In this document: piece after piece, positions 21,986-32,200 of the stretch
Numbering within the stretch: the first letter of the stretch is position 1
How the letters are laid out: every line of letters starts with the position of its first letter
Assembly (NCBI RefSeq): GCF_907165205.1
Contig: NC_058193.1
Span: 17,621,521 to 17,685,520, forward strand
Length of the DNA: 64,000 bases
Direction: 5' to 3'
Origin: Coccinella septempunctata
Lineage: Eukaryota > Arthropoda > Insecta > Coleoptera > Coccinellidae
Notes under the pieces: model-generated
Seen by the model: only the letters and a program-made list of their open reading frames with translations
What the model was told of the DNA's origin: nothing
The model's database searches: none
Position numbers and translations under genes: made by a program

Positions 21986-24900
21986 TCATATATTTATATT
22001 AATTGGGAAATTCTCGGTCAATCTACATCCCACCAGATCTGTGTACAATCTCGTACAGTTCGTTTTATTGCTTTGACACGCAAAAAAAATGTGCCAAAGA
22101 TCGCCTCTGTCTCCACAACCACATAAGTCCGTATCGTTTACGCGAATTTTGAAAAGGTGACATGGTGAACAACAGTGATTAGACCTTAACCTGTTGACGG
22201 TTGTTATGGTGCCTCTAGGGAGGTCGACCCCATGAAACCAGGGCCTTTGGTCAAGGGCTTTAGCCCGAACATAAGATGAAAAAATACGCCCTTTCATCAG
22301 CGCATTCCATTCAGATTTCCATCTCTCCCACAGTTTTCGTTTGAATGTTGGCCAGAGATCTCTAACATCCGTTTTAAGGTTCAGAGGGGGTGAGGTTTTC
22401 GAGCCCTGTTTAGCGAGTTCATCTGCCCTTTCATTTCCTTCTATATTAGTGTGGCCTGGAACCCAGAGTAATTTCACAGAAAATTCTTTTTCGAACAGGA
22501 ATCGAAGATTCGCTCTGACGGAGAGAGAAATGTGATCGTTTGCGGCTGAAATCTTCCAATTAGAGAGCTTTTCCAAGGCACTCTTCGAATCGGAAACGAT
22601 CGCGCATTTTTTTATATTTCTTCTCCTCACCTCCCTCGTCGCTTCCAGAATTGCCAACATTTCCGCAGAACAAATGGAGAAGTGGTTCGGGAGTTTGTGA
22701 GCGATGGAAAAGGTCCCAGGGCTGAAAATACCTATACCTGTCGAATCCGTTGATTTTGATGCATCTGTGAAGATGGGGACGTGATCTGGAAGCAGATCAT
22801 CATAGGCTCTTCGAAACCTTTGGGAATTGTCTAATTCGGATCTTGATAGGCCAAGGGATGAGTATTCAATCCGCATATTGTGCACCGACAAGTCATGAGC
22901 GAAGCAAGGAAGGTGAGGAGAGGAATAATATCCATCAGTCAGCAGAGGCAAGGCTTCAACAAGAGGAGGAGGAGGATTACCACGGCCTAGCCAGGGTTCC
23001 GAGGATTTGATTTTCAGAAGGACCGGGTTGTTCGTGATCTTAGCTAGTTTGGATAAAAATTTGATCGCCAACCAGGTTCTACGGAATTTGAGCGGTAACT
23101 CCCTAGATTCGGCCAGAATGATGGGAATAGGAGTGGATCTCATATAACCCATAGCAACTCGCAGCGCAGCGTACTGCACCCGATCCATCCTGGTCATGAG
23201 GGTCTTAGGACAATTCCCATAATAGGAACAACCATAATCGAGATATGGACGAACCATGGCCCTATACAACAGCAACAGCGTTTCAGGCTGAGAGCCCCAC
23301 CATGTTCTGCACAACGACTTCATCAAATTAACTCCTTGGGAAGCTCCGGCACACATTCTTTCAATATGCGTATTCCATTTCAGGTTTTGATGGATGGTAA
23401 CTCCCAAATATTTTGTCTGTTCGACCCACGGAATATCAGCCCCACACAATTTTAGGGGTGGGTTGGAGTTCAACTTCGCTGTCTTATGGCAGCAGAGAGC
23501 GATTGTTTTGTTTGGAGACAGTTGAAATTGCTTGGAGGAGGCCCACCTCTCAACCGAAGATAAAGCCTGAGTCATTTTTTGATAAGCTGTAGAGAAATCG
23601 GGGGCCGAGACTACAAGCGTGGTATCATCAGCATATTTCAGAACCGTCACACCAGGAATGTTAACACATAAATGCAAGTCTCTGACGAAGACATTGAACA
23701 GGACTGGACTCTCTGGGGCGCCTTGAGATATGCCCAGGTTGGAATGTTTGGGACCAAGAGTTTTTTTAGAATATGGGTCCAGTAGGAAAATCTTTCTATT
23801 GACGAATACGGATCTAAGCAGCTCTATCACAGGTCGAGGAACCCCGATGGACAGCAACGAGTCTTCCAAGAGATGAAACTGTATAGAGTCATATGCCTGT
23901 TTGATGTCTAGGAAAACCACTAAGACGACTTCATTACGGTTGAATGAGGAGTAGATGGACGAAATCAATAGGGATAGAGCGTCATTAGTTGATTTTCCTT
24001 TGCGGAACCCAAATTGTAAATCGCGAGGATCTTTGAATGTTTCGTAAAGTTTCTCTATTCTCACAGCCACCAGGGATTCAAGGATCTTCAGAAGACAAGA
24101 AGTCAGTGCTATCGGTCTGTAACTAAGCGGATCATTAGGGTGCTTCTTAGGTTTGCATATGGGGATAACTAGCACTTCAGTGAGCGATGGGCAAACTGAG
24201 GGGGATGTGAGCAGATCGTTCAGAAGATTGGTAAGAAGTTGTTTGGCCTGAAGGGGAAGGTAATTCAACATGCTGTAAGTGATACCATCCAATCCTGGGG
24301 CAGAATCCTTTTTTGACCTGATACAGGAAGATACCTCATCCAACGTAATTGGAGGGAAAGACAGAGGTCGATGAACTCTGGGTGGAGGAGGTCGCTGAAG
24401 GATGACGGGCCCGGATGGACACAGTCTTTCGAGAATTTCCTGACCACAGGAGGGGGAGGAGACCGGGATAACTGGGGGTCGACAACCTAATTTAAATTTT
24501 TTAACGTCGGACCATACTTTTTTTGCATTTTGAGGGGACAAATTTTCGCAAAAAGATCTTAAGGATTCTTTTTTGGTTTGTCGGATTTTGTTCCTCGTTA
24601 GCGCTTGGATATTTTTTGCTCGTAGAAATTGCTCAATGGATGGATCCTCAAGGTAGGCCTTAAACGCCTGCGATCTTTTTTTAACGAGGACAGAGAGGTC
24701 TTCATTCCACCATGATTTTCTATAAGAAGAGTGGCGGGGTTGATGTTTTCTAGGAATAGAATGTTCAGCCGCCTCCAACACTCGATCTCTGAACTCCTGC
24801 AGGGATCTGGGAGTCTGTGACTCCATACCGTCAATGATTACTTGCTGATATTTGGACCAATCCGCTCTTCCTATGCTATACTTTCTAGTGGAGAAATGGG

Positions 24901-25519
24901 AACTGATATGTGGGGGAATTTGGGATCCCATGCCAATGGAAGTCAAAGTTGGCAAATGGTCACTTCGTCCTGGATCTGGGATAACCTTCCACAAGGAGAT
25001 CAACCCTATATCGCTAGAACACAGGGTTATGTCAGGAGCGCTTGGATTCGCGTTCGGAGGAGTTATTCTAGTGGGGGTGCAATCATTCAAGATACATATA
25101 TCATTAAGAAGCAGCAGCTGCTCCAGAATCTTACCATTTTGTGTGAAAAAGCCGGAACCCCAGTTGGGATTCTGGGCATTCAAGTCCCCACTGATGATGA
25201 ATGGAGATGAAATACCAGTTAATAGTTCGTCCCAGAAGGATAGGGGTAGAACAACACTTGGAGGGCAATAGATATTAACAACTGTGAGGTTGAAGTTGCG
25301 GATAATAAAACCCTGTATCTGAACGGAACCAGGGCAGGACGACAGACGGAAGGGAATCTCAGCGAAAGCCAGATTGTTCCCAATGAAAGAGACAATGCCT
25401 CCTCCAATCTGATTCATTCGATCTTGTCTGAGGATGTTGTACCCTGCTATTTTCAGGTTATGAGTCTCTTTGAGCCAAGTCTCCGTCAGGAGGACCACGG
25501 TAGGTGGGTTCTCTTCCAT
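21986..25519 (-). CDS. I-type retrotransposon ORF2: endonuclease, reverse transcriptase, RNase H
   Basis: An uninterrupted 1177-codon frame. Residues 1-200 are an AP-like endonuclease (LLTETWL, SGDLNAQNPNWG and SDHLPTL carry the usual Glu, Asp/Asn and Asp-His). RT follows at about 390-680, with the metal-binding Asp in FLDIKQAYDS (about 538) and YADD (about 629). RNase H lies at about 910-1045 with the Asp-Glu-Asp-Asp set in FTDAS, SAEM, VSDSKSA and NERADELA. A Cys/His cluster (CGCGDRGDLWH..C) follows near the end. The enzyme nicks DNA and copies element RNA at the nick. The expected N-terminal QWN motif is not seen before the Met: an A13 run encodes lysines there, so the true start or motif may be damaged. 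Otherwise it looks young. Confidence 0.9.
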   Translation of the reverse strand: MEENPPTVVLLTETWLKETHNLKIAGYNILRQDRMNQIGGGIVSFIGNNLAFAEIPFRLSSCPGSVQIQGFIIRNFNLTVVNIYCPPSVVLPLSFWDELLTGISSPFIISGDLNAQNPNWGSGFFTQNGKILEQLLLLNDICILNDCTPTRITPPNANPSAPDITLCSSDIGLISLWKVIPDPGRSDHLPTLTSIGMGSQIPPHISSHFSTRKYSIGRADWSKYQQVIIDGMESQTPRSLQEFRDRVLEAAEHSIPRKHQPRHSSYRKSWWNEDLSVLVKKRSQAFKAYLEDPSIEQFLRAKNIQALTRNKIRQTKKESLRSFCENLSPQNAKKVWSDVKKFKLGCRPPVIPVSSPSCGQEILERLCPSGPVILQRPPPPRVHRPLSFPPITLDEVSSCIRSKKDSAPGLDGITYSMLNYLPLQAKQLLTNLLNDLLTSPSVCPSLTEVLVIPICKPKKHPNDPLSYRPIALTSCLLKILESLVAVRIEKLYETFKDPRDLQFGFRKGKSTNDALSLLISSIYSSFNRNEVVLVVFLDIKQAYDSIQFHLLEDSLLSIGVPRPVIELLRSVFVNRKIFLLDPYSKKTLGPKHSNLGISQGAPESPVLFNVFVRDLHLCVNIPGVTVLKYADDTTLVVSAPDFSTAYQKMTQALSSVERWASSKQFQLSPNKTIALCCHKTAKLNSNPPLKLCGADIPWVEQTKYLGVTIHQNLKWNTHIERMCAGASQGVNLMKSLCRTWWGSQPETLLLLYRAMVRPYLDYGCSYYGNCPKTLMTRMDRVQYAALRVAMGYMRSTPIPIILAESRELPLKFRRTWLAIKFLSKLAKITNNPVLLKIKSSEPWLGRGNPPPPLVEALPLLTDGYYSSPHLPCFAHDLSVHNMRIEYSSLGLSRSELDNSQRFRRAYDDLLPDHVPIFTDASKSTDSTGIGIFSPGTFSIAHKLPNHFSICSAEMLAILEATREVRRRNIKKCAIVSDSKSALEKLSNWKISAANDHISLSVRANLRFLFEKEFSVKLLWVPGHTNIEGNERADELAKQGSKTSPPLNLKTDVRDLWPTFKRKLWERWKSEWNALMKGRIFSSYVRAKALDQRPWFHGVDLPRGTITTVNRLRSNHCCSPCHLFKIRVNDTDLCGCGDRGDLWHIFFACQSNKTNCTRLYTDLVGCRLTENFPININI

Positions 25520-25625
25520 CAGGAATCTTAGATTATCTATATTTGAGAAAACAGATCTAATTTTTTTTTTTTTAATAAACTTTAACTAAGATCACTGATG
25601 AAGAGAACCTTAGGTAGCGAGAGAT

Positions 25626-26744
25626 TTATTCAGTGGGAAGGGAGGAGGAGGAATTGGGGGGCTTGTTAACATTTTCTGATAATGAAGTTAGATTGTTGTT
25701 GATCAAAACCGAAAGACTCTTTAATAAATCCGAGTTTCTATTATTTTCAATGTGGGATGTTATCAAAGTGATTATCTCTTCATTTCCCGTGCAAAATAAT
25801 CATTTGGGATTACTTGGGTTGGGGCAATCATTCTCGTCATGTTTTTCCGAGCAGTTTCTGCATCGTTTATTTTCGGAGGAGTTATGAAAGTTGGGTTTGG
25901 TGTGTCCATATCGTAAACAATTGTAGCATTGGACTACTGGGCCTACGTACAAAGAAACGTTTCTAACACATCCCCATAGAGAAATTTTATCTGGAAGATT
26001 TTTTCCCTGAAATGTCACTAGCCAGGTATTAGATGGGACATAGGATATGACACCTTCTTTAGAAACACGTCTGTTAAGTGCCCGGGCATCTAGAATTTTG
26101 ATTCTTGAATTGGCATGTTTGATTATGTCTTCAGAAGAGATTTCGGAGCCGACATTTCTTATTACCCCTCTACTAGAAACCATTCGAGAAGGAATAAAGA
26201 CGTCTACGTCAGAATCATTGGAGAACGGGTTTTCCGCTATAAAATTGTTTGCTAAGTCGGGTGACTCAAAAGAAATGGAAATTCTTTTTTTTCCTTTCTT
26301 TGCTATTTCTTTTATACCTTTTATATTCAAAGAGGCCAATTTTTTAGCGAGGTTCATAGGGTGGATATTGCCTAGATTTTCAGAGGATTGGGATTCCATT
26401 ATAATAATAAAGGGCCCGACGTCGGAAGGGGAGTATTTATGAATAATCTTGGGTTTAGAAGAATCTTTTCGAGTTTTTGACTGATTAAGTAGTTGGGAGA
26501 GGGATTGCGAAATAAGAATAGCTTCATTAAGCATTTCTTGGTCTTCCTGGAATATAGATTGGATAGCATCCACCTCTCTTACCAATAGGGACACATCAGC
26601 TGGGGAATAGTCACTATTGTTCTTTCTACTGTTCGAAAATAGGTGATTTACCGTATGCTGTGATTTAGGAGTTAGATATGTGCATAATCGTGGAGACGGT
26701 GGCGTAGGCGGGGGGTCTATGGACCCCCCTGGAGACCAATCCAT
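25626..26744 (-). pseudogene. I-type retrotransposon ORF1 (gag-like nucleic-acid-binding protein)
   Basis: The frame from the ATG at 26744 runs 314 codons to a TGA at 25800-25802, then stays open for about 57 more codons to a TAA at 25626-25628. The TGA therefore looks like a premature stop or a readthrough site. The C-terminal half has CCHC zinc knuckles (CYNCLRYGHTKPNFH, then CRNCSEKHDENDC), typical of gag-like ORF1 proteins that coat element RNA; the His-to-Cys spacing of the first knuckle seems altered (NFHNS where a Cys is usual). ORF2 starts about 110 bp further on. Confidence 0.75.
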
Positions 26745-26955
26745 GATAAGATAGGTTATGAGAGATAGATTTTCAGAACTGTTCTCAGTTTAACGGAAAT
26801 AAACCCCAAATTGCCTACCTTTAGTTTCCTTTATACAACACAAAGTTAGTATCTATTTAGAAGTTAAACTCTGTTAGAAATTACTCGAACAATGAACAAA
26901 ATTATCCAGAAAACACGGGAAGCACGTGTCTCAGACAACGGTTAACCTCCGAATT

Positions 26956-27015
26956 CGGCGCATGAAATGTCGAGTAAATTTTCCAGAGAATTATCGGCTG
27001 TTGCAAACAGGCTTA
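26956..27015 (+). mobile_element. Right part of the split hairpin MITE
   Basis: Continues the MITE of 19846-19952 after the I-type insertion, starting with the target duplication and ending TCGGCTGTTGCAAAC, the inverse of the left end. Confidence 0.6.
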
Positions 27016-27229
27016 ACAGGAAAGCACACAGTCGCAACTAGCCCTTAGAAATTATAAGTTTGTTCACACCGATAGGTTTTTTTTTTGAGTTTTTTACTTT
27101 CACCTCATGTTTTCGGTTTTTTGTATCCCTCCCCCACGAAATTTCAATAGTGGAGTTCAAATTATTGTCAAAGAACTCAGAGTTATCCGCATCAGACCAT
27201 CAGAGAAATAGTCTGTGCTGTGTTTAATG

Positions 27230-27650
27230 TGTTCCATTTAAACTGAAATTCAATTGTGATGACATCAGTTTTGAATGGCTATAGAACATCGTTTCAAAGG
27301 ATTTGAGAAAACCGTACAAAGATTTCAAGTCATCTTCCCTTCGACTCTGAAAAGTTGCTGTGATACTGACCAAGTTGGTCTAGCAGAAAATCTAACCAAA
27401 TTTTATTCTTCGGACCTTTGGGATTCTCTTCACTAAGAAATAGTTTCATTTAGGCACATATTCAGAGATAATATAATTGATGCAGACGTTTGCGTGTATG
27501 ACTTGGGAAAAAATGGAATGGATGTCTCAAAATAGCATGTTGAGTTTGGCAAGTTTGTTCATTGAAAATGCAACGGCAAGAAAATTCGAAGGAAACAATT
27601 TCTTTATTTGCTCTTCAAAAAGCAACAAAGGTTTATTTTACCAGTTGACC
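27230..27650 (+). pseudogene. Possible hAT (ZMYM-type) transposase remnant
   Basis: One frame reads ENLTKFYSSDLWDSLH, a stop, then EIVSFRHIFRDN, and later MLSLASLFIENATARKFEG. The order resembles the part of ZMYM-like hAT transposases just before the dimerisation region. Stops and frame changes interrupt it. The similarity is judged from memory and is weak. Confidence 0.3.
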
Positions 27651-28064
27651 TGTTTTGGTATGTGTTTATGTTTTTTCATATATCTTATTGTTCGATTCAT
27701 TTTCGCTCTGTCTTCCTTTTATATGAATAATTATATTTCTATATTTATATACTTTATCCATTTATCTATATTATTTATATTATATATTTTTATTAAATTA
27801 TAAGTTTTTATAAATTGATGAAAGCTCATATGTATTAAAGTTATGATTTTCATTTTTCACCTTATTATTATTATGAATTTCCTTGTTCTCTAGTTCTTGA
27901 CTTTTGTCCAGACTGAAAATTTAAAATTGAATTCACTCAACTAACACGCTTTCATTGAGAACTCAAAAATAATTGAACCCCAGAAGGCGTAACTCTTCAA
28001 CGGAGAGTTTTCACGAATGACTCCATAGGATTTTTTCGTCTTGTTTTGAGGTACTGGACCGATT
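27651..28064. other. Unassigned AT-rich DNA
   Basis: A hydrophobic frame ending at 27803 is only AT-rich sequence (runs of TTTAT, ATATTTAT). Nothing else recognised. Confidence 0.4.
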
Positions 28065-28583
28065 GAACTTTAAGTAATGAGGCAAAGAACCTTATCTTCA
28101 TCTTTTAATTATCAGGGTGATATGTTTTCGATTGGTAGTAGTTGTTGGCTCTTTGTGGTTTGGTTGTCACTCCCGATTTCCGATTTTCATTAACCGGAAA
28201 ATATTTTCTAAAAATGTTGTTTTTTTAATATTTTGTTTATCGTTTCAACTTTTGACCTCTGAATTGTTTTTGATCAATCTGACTTGATGATTTTGTTTGT
28301 TGTATCACTGAGGAACTGAGGAACCAGTAATTGTAAGTTTTAGTTCAGTCTTGTTTTTGTTTGTTGTTCTTCCGTTTTCACATAACCTATGATTGTTTTC
28401 AAAAGTTTTCTTTTATATCTGGCAATATTTCATATTAACTTCAGATTTGAATATTGTTCGGGTTTTCTTCAGCCGTTTTTTTTTGGTTTTCAGATTGTTG
28501 GCTTGAGAATGACATTGTATTGCCAAACAATTCACCCTGATAATTACAGGATAAGGTTTCAATAAATCATTACTTGAAGTTTT
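28065..28583. mobile_element. MITE with about 50 bp inverted ends, downstream of capu
   Basis: Left AACTTTAAGTAATGAGGC faces AACTTCAAGTAATGATTT read from the right end; ATTATCAGGGTGA also occurs inverted inside both ends (about 28105 and 28545). No coding frame. Confidence 0.65.
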
Positions 28584-29004
28584 AAGATTTTTTCCTCTGC
28601 TACATTAGACTTCAATGATGGGATTTTGGGAAATAATGCAGTTGAAGTTGCAACTCATGAACTCAGTTGAGTTCAATGACTGAACCTATTCATCAGAATT
28701 TATTCCCATTAATCCTGAAATACCCTCTAAATATAATAATTTCTGCTACATACTTAATTTTATGGAGCTGGTACACATGAAATAACAATCCTTAGATGTG
28801 CTATACCTAGGTGCAATTGAAGTGGACCTCACTTTTCAGATATTTTTAGAAACAAGACATGAAATATTACCATTATATCAGGTTTTTTGTAGACAATATT
28901 AAATTTGCACCTTTCTCTAGCAATAACTACTTGTGAATAGATAATTTTCATTAAATTGGCCCTTGAAATGAGAAGAAAACACAATGTTCTACAAAAATCA
29001 ATAA

Positions 29005-29010
29005 TTTAAT
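29005..29010 (-). promoter_or_regulatory. capu: Candidate polyadenylation signal of capu
   Basis: ATTAAA on the minus strand, about 100 bp after the capu stop codon. It is the first good variant signal I see there. Confidence 0.4.
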
Positions 29011-29111
29011 ATAACAATATGAGAACTTTAAAAAATTTAACAGATACAATTAAAAATCGAAATGATATATTTCATTCATAAATATAAATATAATTATAAT
29101 TTACATTATCA

Positions 29112-29226
29112 CTAACTCAACTTTTCTTGATACCTCTTAACTTTAGCTTTCAGTCCGTTTTGTCTTTCTTTAGTTTTCACTATAGATGACTTCATTTCAG
29201 TTTCTTTTTTTTTAATTTCTTTGATT
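29112..29226 (-). CDS. capu: capu last exon: basic tail and stop
   Basis: Acceptor CTTTTCAG ends at 29227; stop TAG at 29114-29112. It encodes 37 residues rich in Lys and Arg, ending KAKVKRYQEKLS. A short basic tail at this position in Capu and FMN2 binds the Spire KIND domain; that role here is inferred. Too short to show as a long open frame, it is supported by phase and splice site. Confidence 0.8.
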
Positions 29227-32200
29227 CTGAAAAGTCAATCAATTAGTATCCATTGCATAGATTAAAATCAGGCTAGGTAGGGTGTTCTACCGCAAATTTT
29301 TTTCGACACAGGATCTATAGGGTCCATTGGAGCTCAAAACTAAAACTCAAAGGTTTAATCTCAACCATAATTCTTCGAGATGAAACTTTTTATATTCAAA
29401 CTGAAAAATTTATTGACCTTATAATAATTCTTATGAACTTCTTTTTATGGGTCAGGGTGGATATACTGTTTTTAGAGGGCTGCTACAACTGCACAAACAT
29501 GAAAGAGTGGATAGAAAATGGATTTCAAACAGTCACCCCGAAAAAAAATATATTTTTCCCCAATAGCATATAATAAAAAAATTGAACAAATTGCAAATAA
29601 ATCAAATATATTATCACAGGTAATGAAGTAATTATTACTTATGGTCAGAATCTTACAAACTTTGGCCATATTTTCCAAGCAAGTTTATTATACTTGAATG
29701 AAATATAAATTAAAGTACTGAGCTTTTCGTCAGGAAAAATATATATTCGCTCATTACACTTTTTTGCAGCATCCCGCATGCATATTCAAAAACAATTCAA
29801 GAATTTAGCTCCAATGGATCTTAATGATCCTTCGTCTAAATATATTTTTGAAAACGTCACCGCTCAACGGTAAAAGTCCGTCGCGTTAACGATGGAACAG
29901 TCTGTATAATACAGTTTCAATAGTTAACGTCCAATGATCCGTATCAAGGAAACGTAATAAATAATTTGGTAAATTTCTTACAGCACCTCTACCATTGTAT
30001 GAAGACCACAAGTGGTCTTAATGCAATGCCTCTACTTAAAACACTTACTTCTCTGTTTCCATCCTTATCAATTCTTTTTTGAATATATCTTTGAAATCTA
30101 TACAGAAGCTGAGCCATAGTTCGAAAAAGGAATTTGGTGGAAAATTTTCTAGTGTTCCTGTTTTAGGTTGGAAAAGGTAGAATTTCATAGTTTGAATAAA
30201 TTCAGATCTGCATTCTTCCAAGTTCTCATGTTCCAGAATGAGTTGTTTTTTCGAATGCTCAATAAAAGTGGTCATCTTATCCTTGAAGGGCTGCAGATTC
30301 TCGGGTTGTGAATTTTCGATAACTTTTTTCGATTTATTCTCGCAACCTGAAAGATATTAACATAATAGAGTGAGGAATTCATAATTCGAAAAATTTCGGA
30401 ACATTGAGATAGAAATGAATATTTTTTAAATTTTTATGTTTTGAACATTTTTTGACTCGGTGATTGATTTGAAGAAGAAGTATATGTATTTCAAAGTTTC
30501 ATTTTATCGTTTGAATAATAATATAAGCGATAAGTTATTCTAGTTTTTTTTAAATTTGATGTAGCAGGGGGAAAATCTGCAAGTTAGATGAACCACCCTC
30601 TCCTGAGGGGGAACAAGTGTGGGGATTCTCACTCTCCTGAGCTCGAGACCCACTAAAAACCTTTAACTGCTTCTTGAATATTGATTCCGGGAATTTGCTT
30701 ATAAACCTTTCATCTCTAAGTTTCCATTTTCTCTTTTTCGCATTCTCCATATTCTCGCATTCTCGTAGTCCGCTAGTCTCCTGAGTTCTTGATTCGGATG
30801 GTTTTTCGCTGTTTCGAATAATTTCTCTGCTTTTCTGTTCATGAATTCCGTTATGGTTTCCCATTTCAGGTCCTTATAAATCTGTCTATTCCTGACAAAC
30901 CAAGGTGCATCTATTGCAAAGTAGCAGCTTGTTTTCAGTGGCCTGAATTCTTTTGATGTGGCTCTGTGCCGCGAAGCCCCAGGCAACTGATCCATAAGTC
31001 AGTTGAGGCCTAGCAACGGCTTTGATTATCTTCAATTTTGTCTCTTTCGACATGTGGCTTCTTCTTCCTATTAGAGGGTAGAGTCTATTCATCGCTGCTT
31101 TCGTTTTGTCGATTGCTTGTTTGATATGACTTTTCCAAGTAAGTGCTTTGTCGAGCGTTATTCCTAAATATTTGGCTTCATTTTTCCAATCGATTTCTTT
31201 GCCGTCAACTTCTAGATTCGTTGTGGGTGGCAGTCTTCTCTTCTGTAGTAATATTGCTTGGCTCTTTTGTCCATTGAGCTTGATTTTCCACTTTATGCAC
31301 CAGTCATTTTTTTTGTCAATTGTTTCTTGTAGAACTCGTTCTATTCCTTCTGGATTGCGGTGTAGAGTTGCTATGCCTGTGTCGTCTTCTATTTTTGAGA
31401 TAATTCCTGATCAACTTGCATATTTTGATCGAATATCCAGCACATCTCATCTTATATATTAATCCTTCATGCCATACTCTGTCGAATGCTCTGGCGACGT
31501 CTAGTAAAACAAGACCTGTAGCTTGTTCATTTTGGAATCCCTCTGTAATGTATTCTGTGAGCCTTAATAATTGTTGCTCTCTTGCATGCTCTCTTCTGAA
31601 TCCGAACTGTTCTGGTGGTAATAGTTTCAGATTTTCGGTTTCCTCATTTATAATTCTTTCTACTACTTTTCCTAACGCCGACACCGACAGTAGACTTATC
31701 GGTCTGTAGTTTTGTGGGAACTTCTTCTCTTTGAATGGTTTATTGAACATTATGACTTTCGTTGTTTTCCATTTTTCTGGGTAGTGTTCTGTCCTCATAA
31801 TTCTATTCGCGGTATTTGTTAGAGCGGCTATACCTTTTCTAGGTAATTTCTTTAACATAACATTCGTTATTTTATCGCTTCCGGGAGCTTTCCTCTTCTT
31901 CAAACTTCTAATTATTTCCCTGATTTTATTTGGCGATGTTGGTTTGTCTATTTCAGCAGCCGCTGGTAAATCATCCATCTCTTCTTCATTTTCTTCAACC
32001 AGTTCTTCCAAATCTTCATTATCGTCGTCTATCCTGTAATTTATTCTCGATTCTCGTTCGATCGAGTCCGCCAATGCATCTGCCTTATCAGTATTGGTAT
32101 ACGCCATTCCCATTTCTCCGTGTAGGGGTGGAATTTTAGTCTTTTCTCCTCGTAACCTTTTTTGCATTCTCCATGCAGAATGATCCATTGTATTCAGTTC

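Larger units (their letters stand above)
19953..26950 (-). mobile_element. I-type non-LTR retrotransposon, full length, carrying a hAT insertion
   Basis: Minus-strand element with two ORFs (25626-26744 and 21986-25519), a 5' UTR of about 200 bp and a 3' UTR ending in a GAA-repeat tail (19953-19968 read on the minus strand). It is flanked by CGGCGCATGAAAT at 19940-19952 and 26956-26968, the target-site duplication (possibly GAATTC-extended, with two bases lost on the right). Without the hAT insertion at 20147-21850 the element would be about 5.3 kb. AP-type endonuclease, RT and RNase H in one protein place it near the I group; R1 or LOA relatives are alternatives. Confidence 0.8.

Noticed and set aside
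22341..25271. Several open frames on the plus strand and short ones on the minus strand over 22.3-25.4 kb
   Set aside because: All overlap the intact 1177-codon ORF2 of the I-type element in other frames.
27477..27803. Frame with apparent membrane segments
   Set aside because: The hydrophobic end is an AT-rich low-complexity stretch; the first part is better read as a possible hAT remnant.
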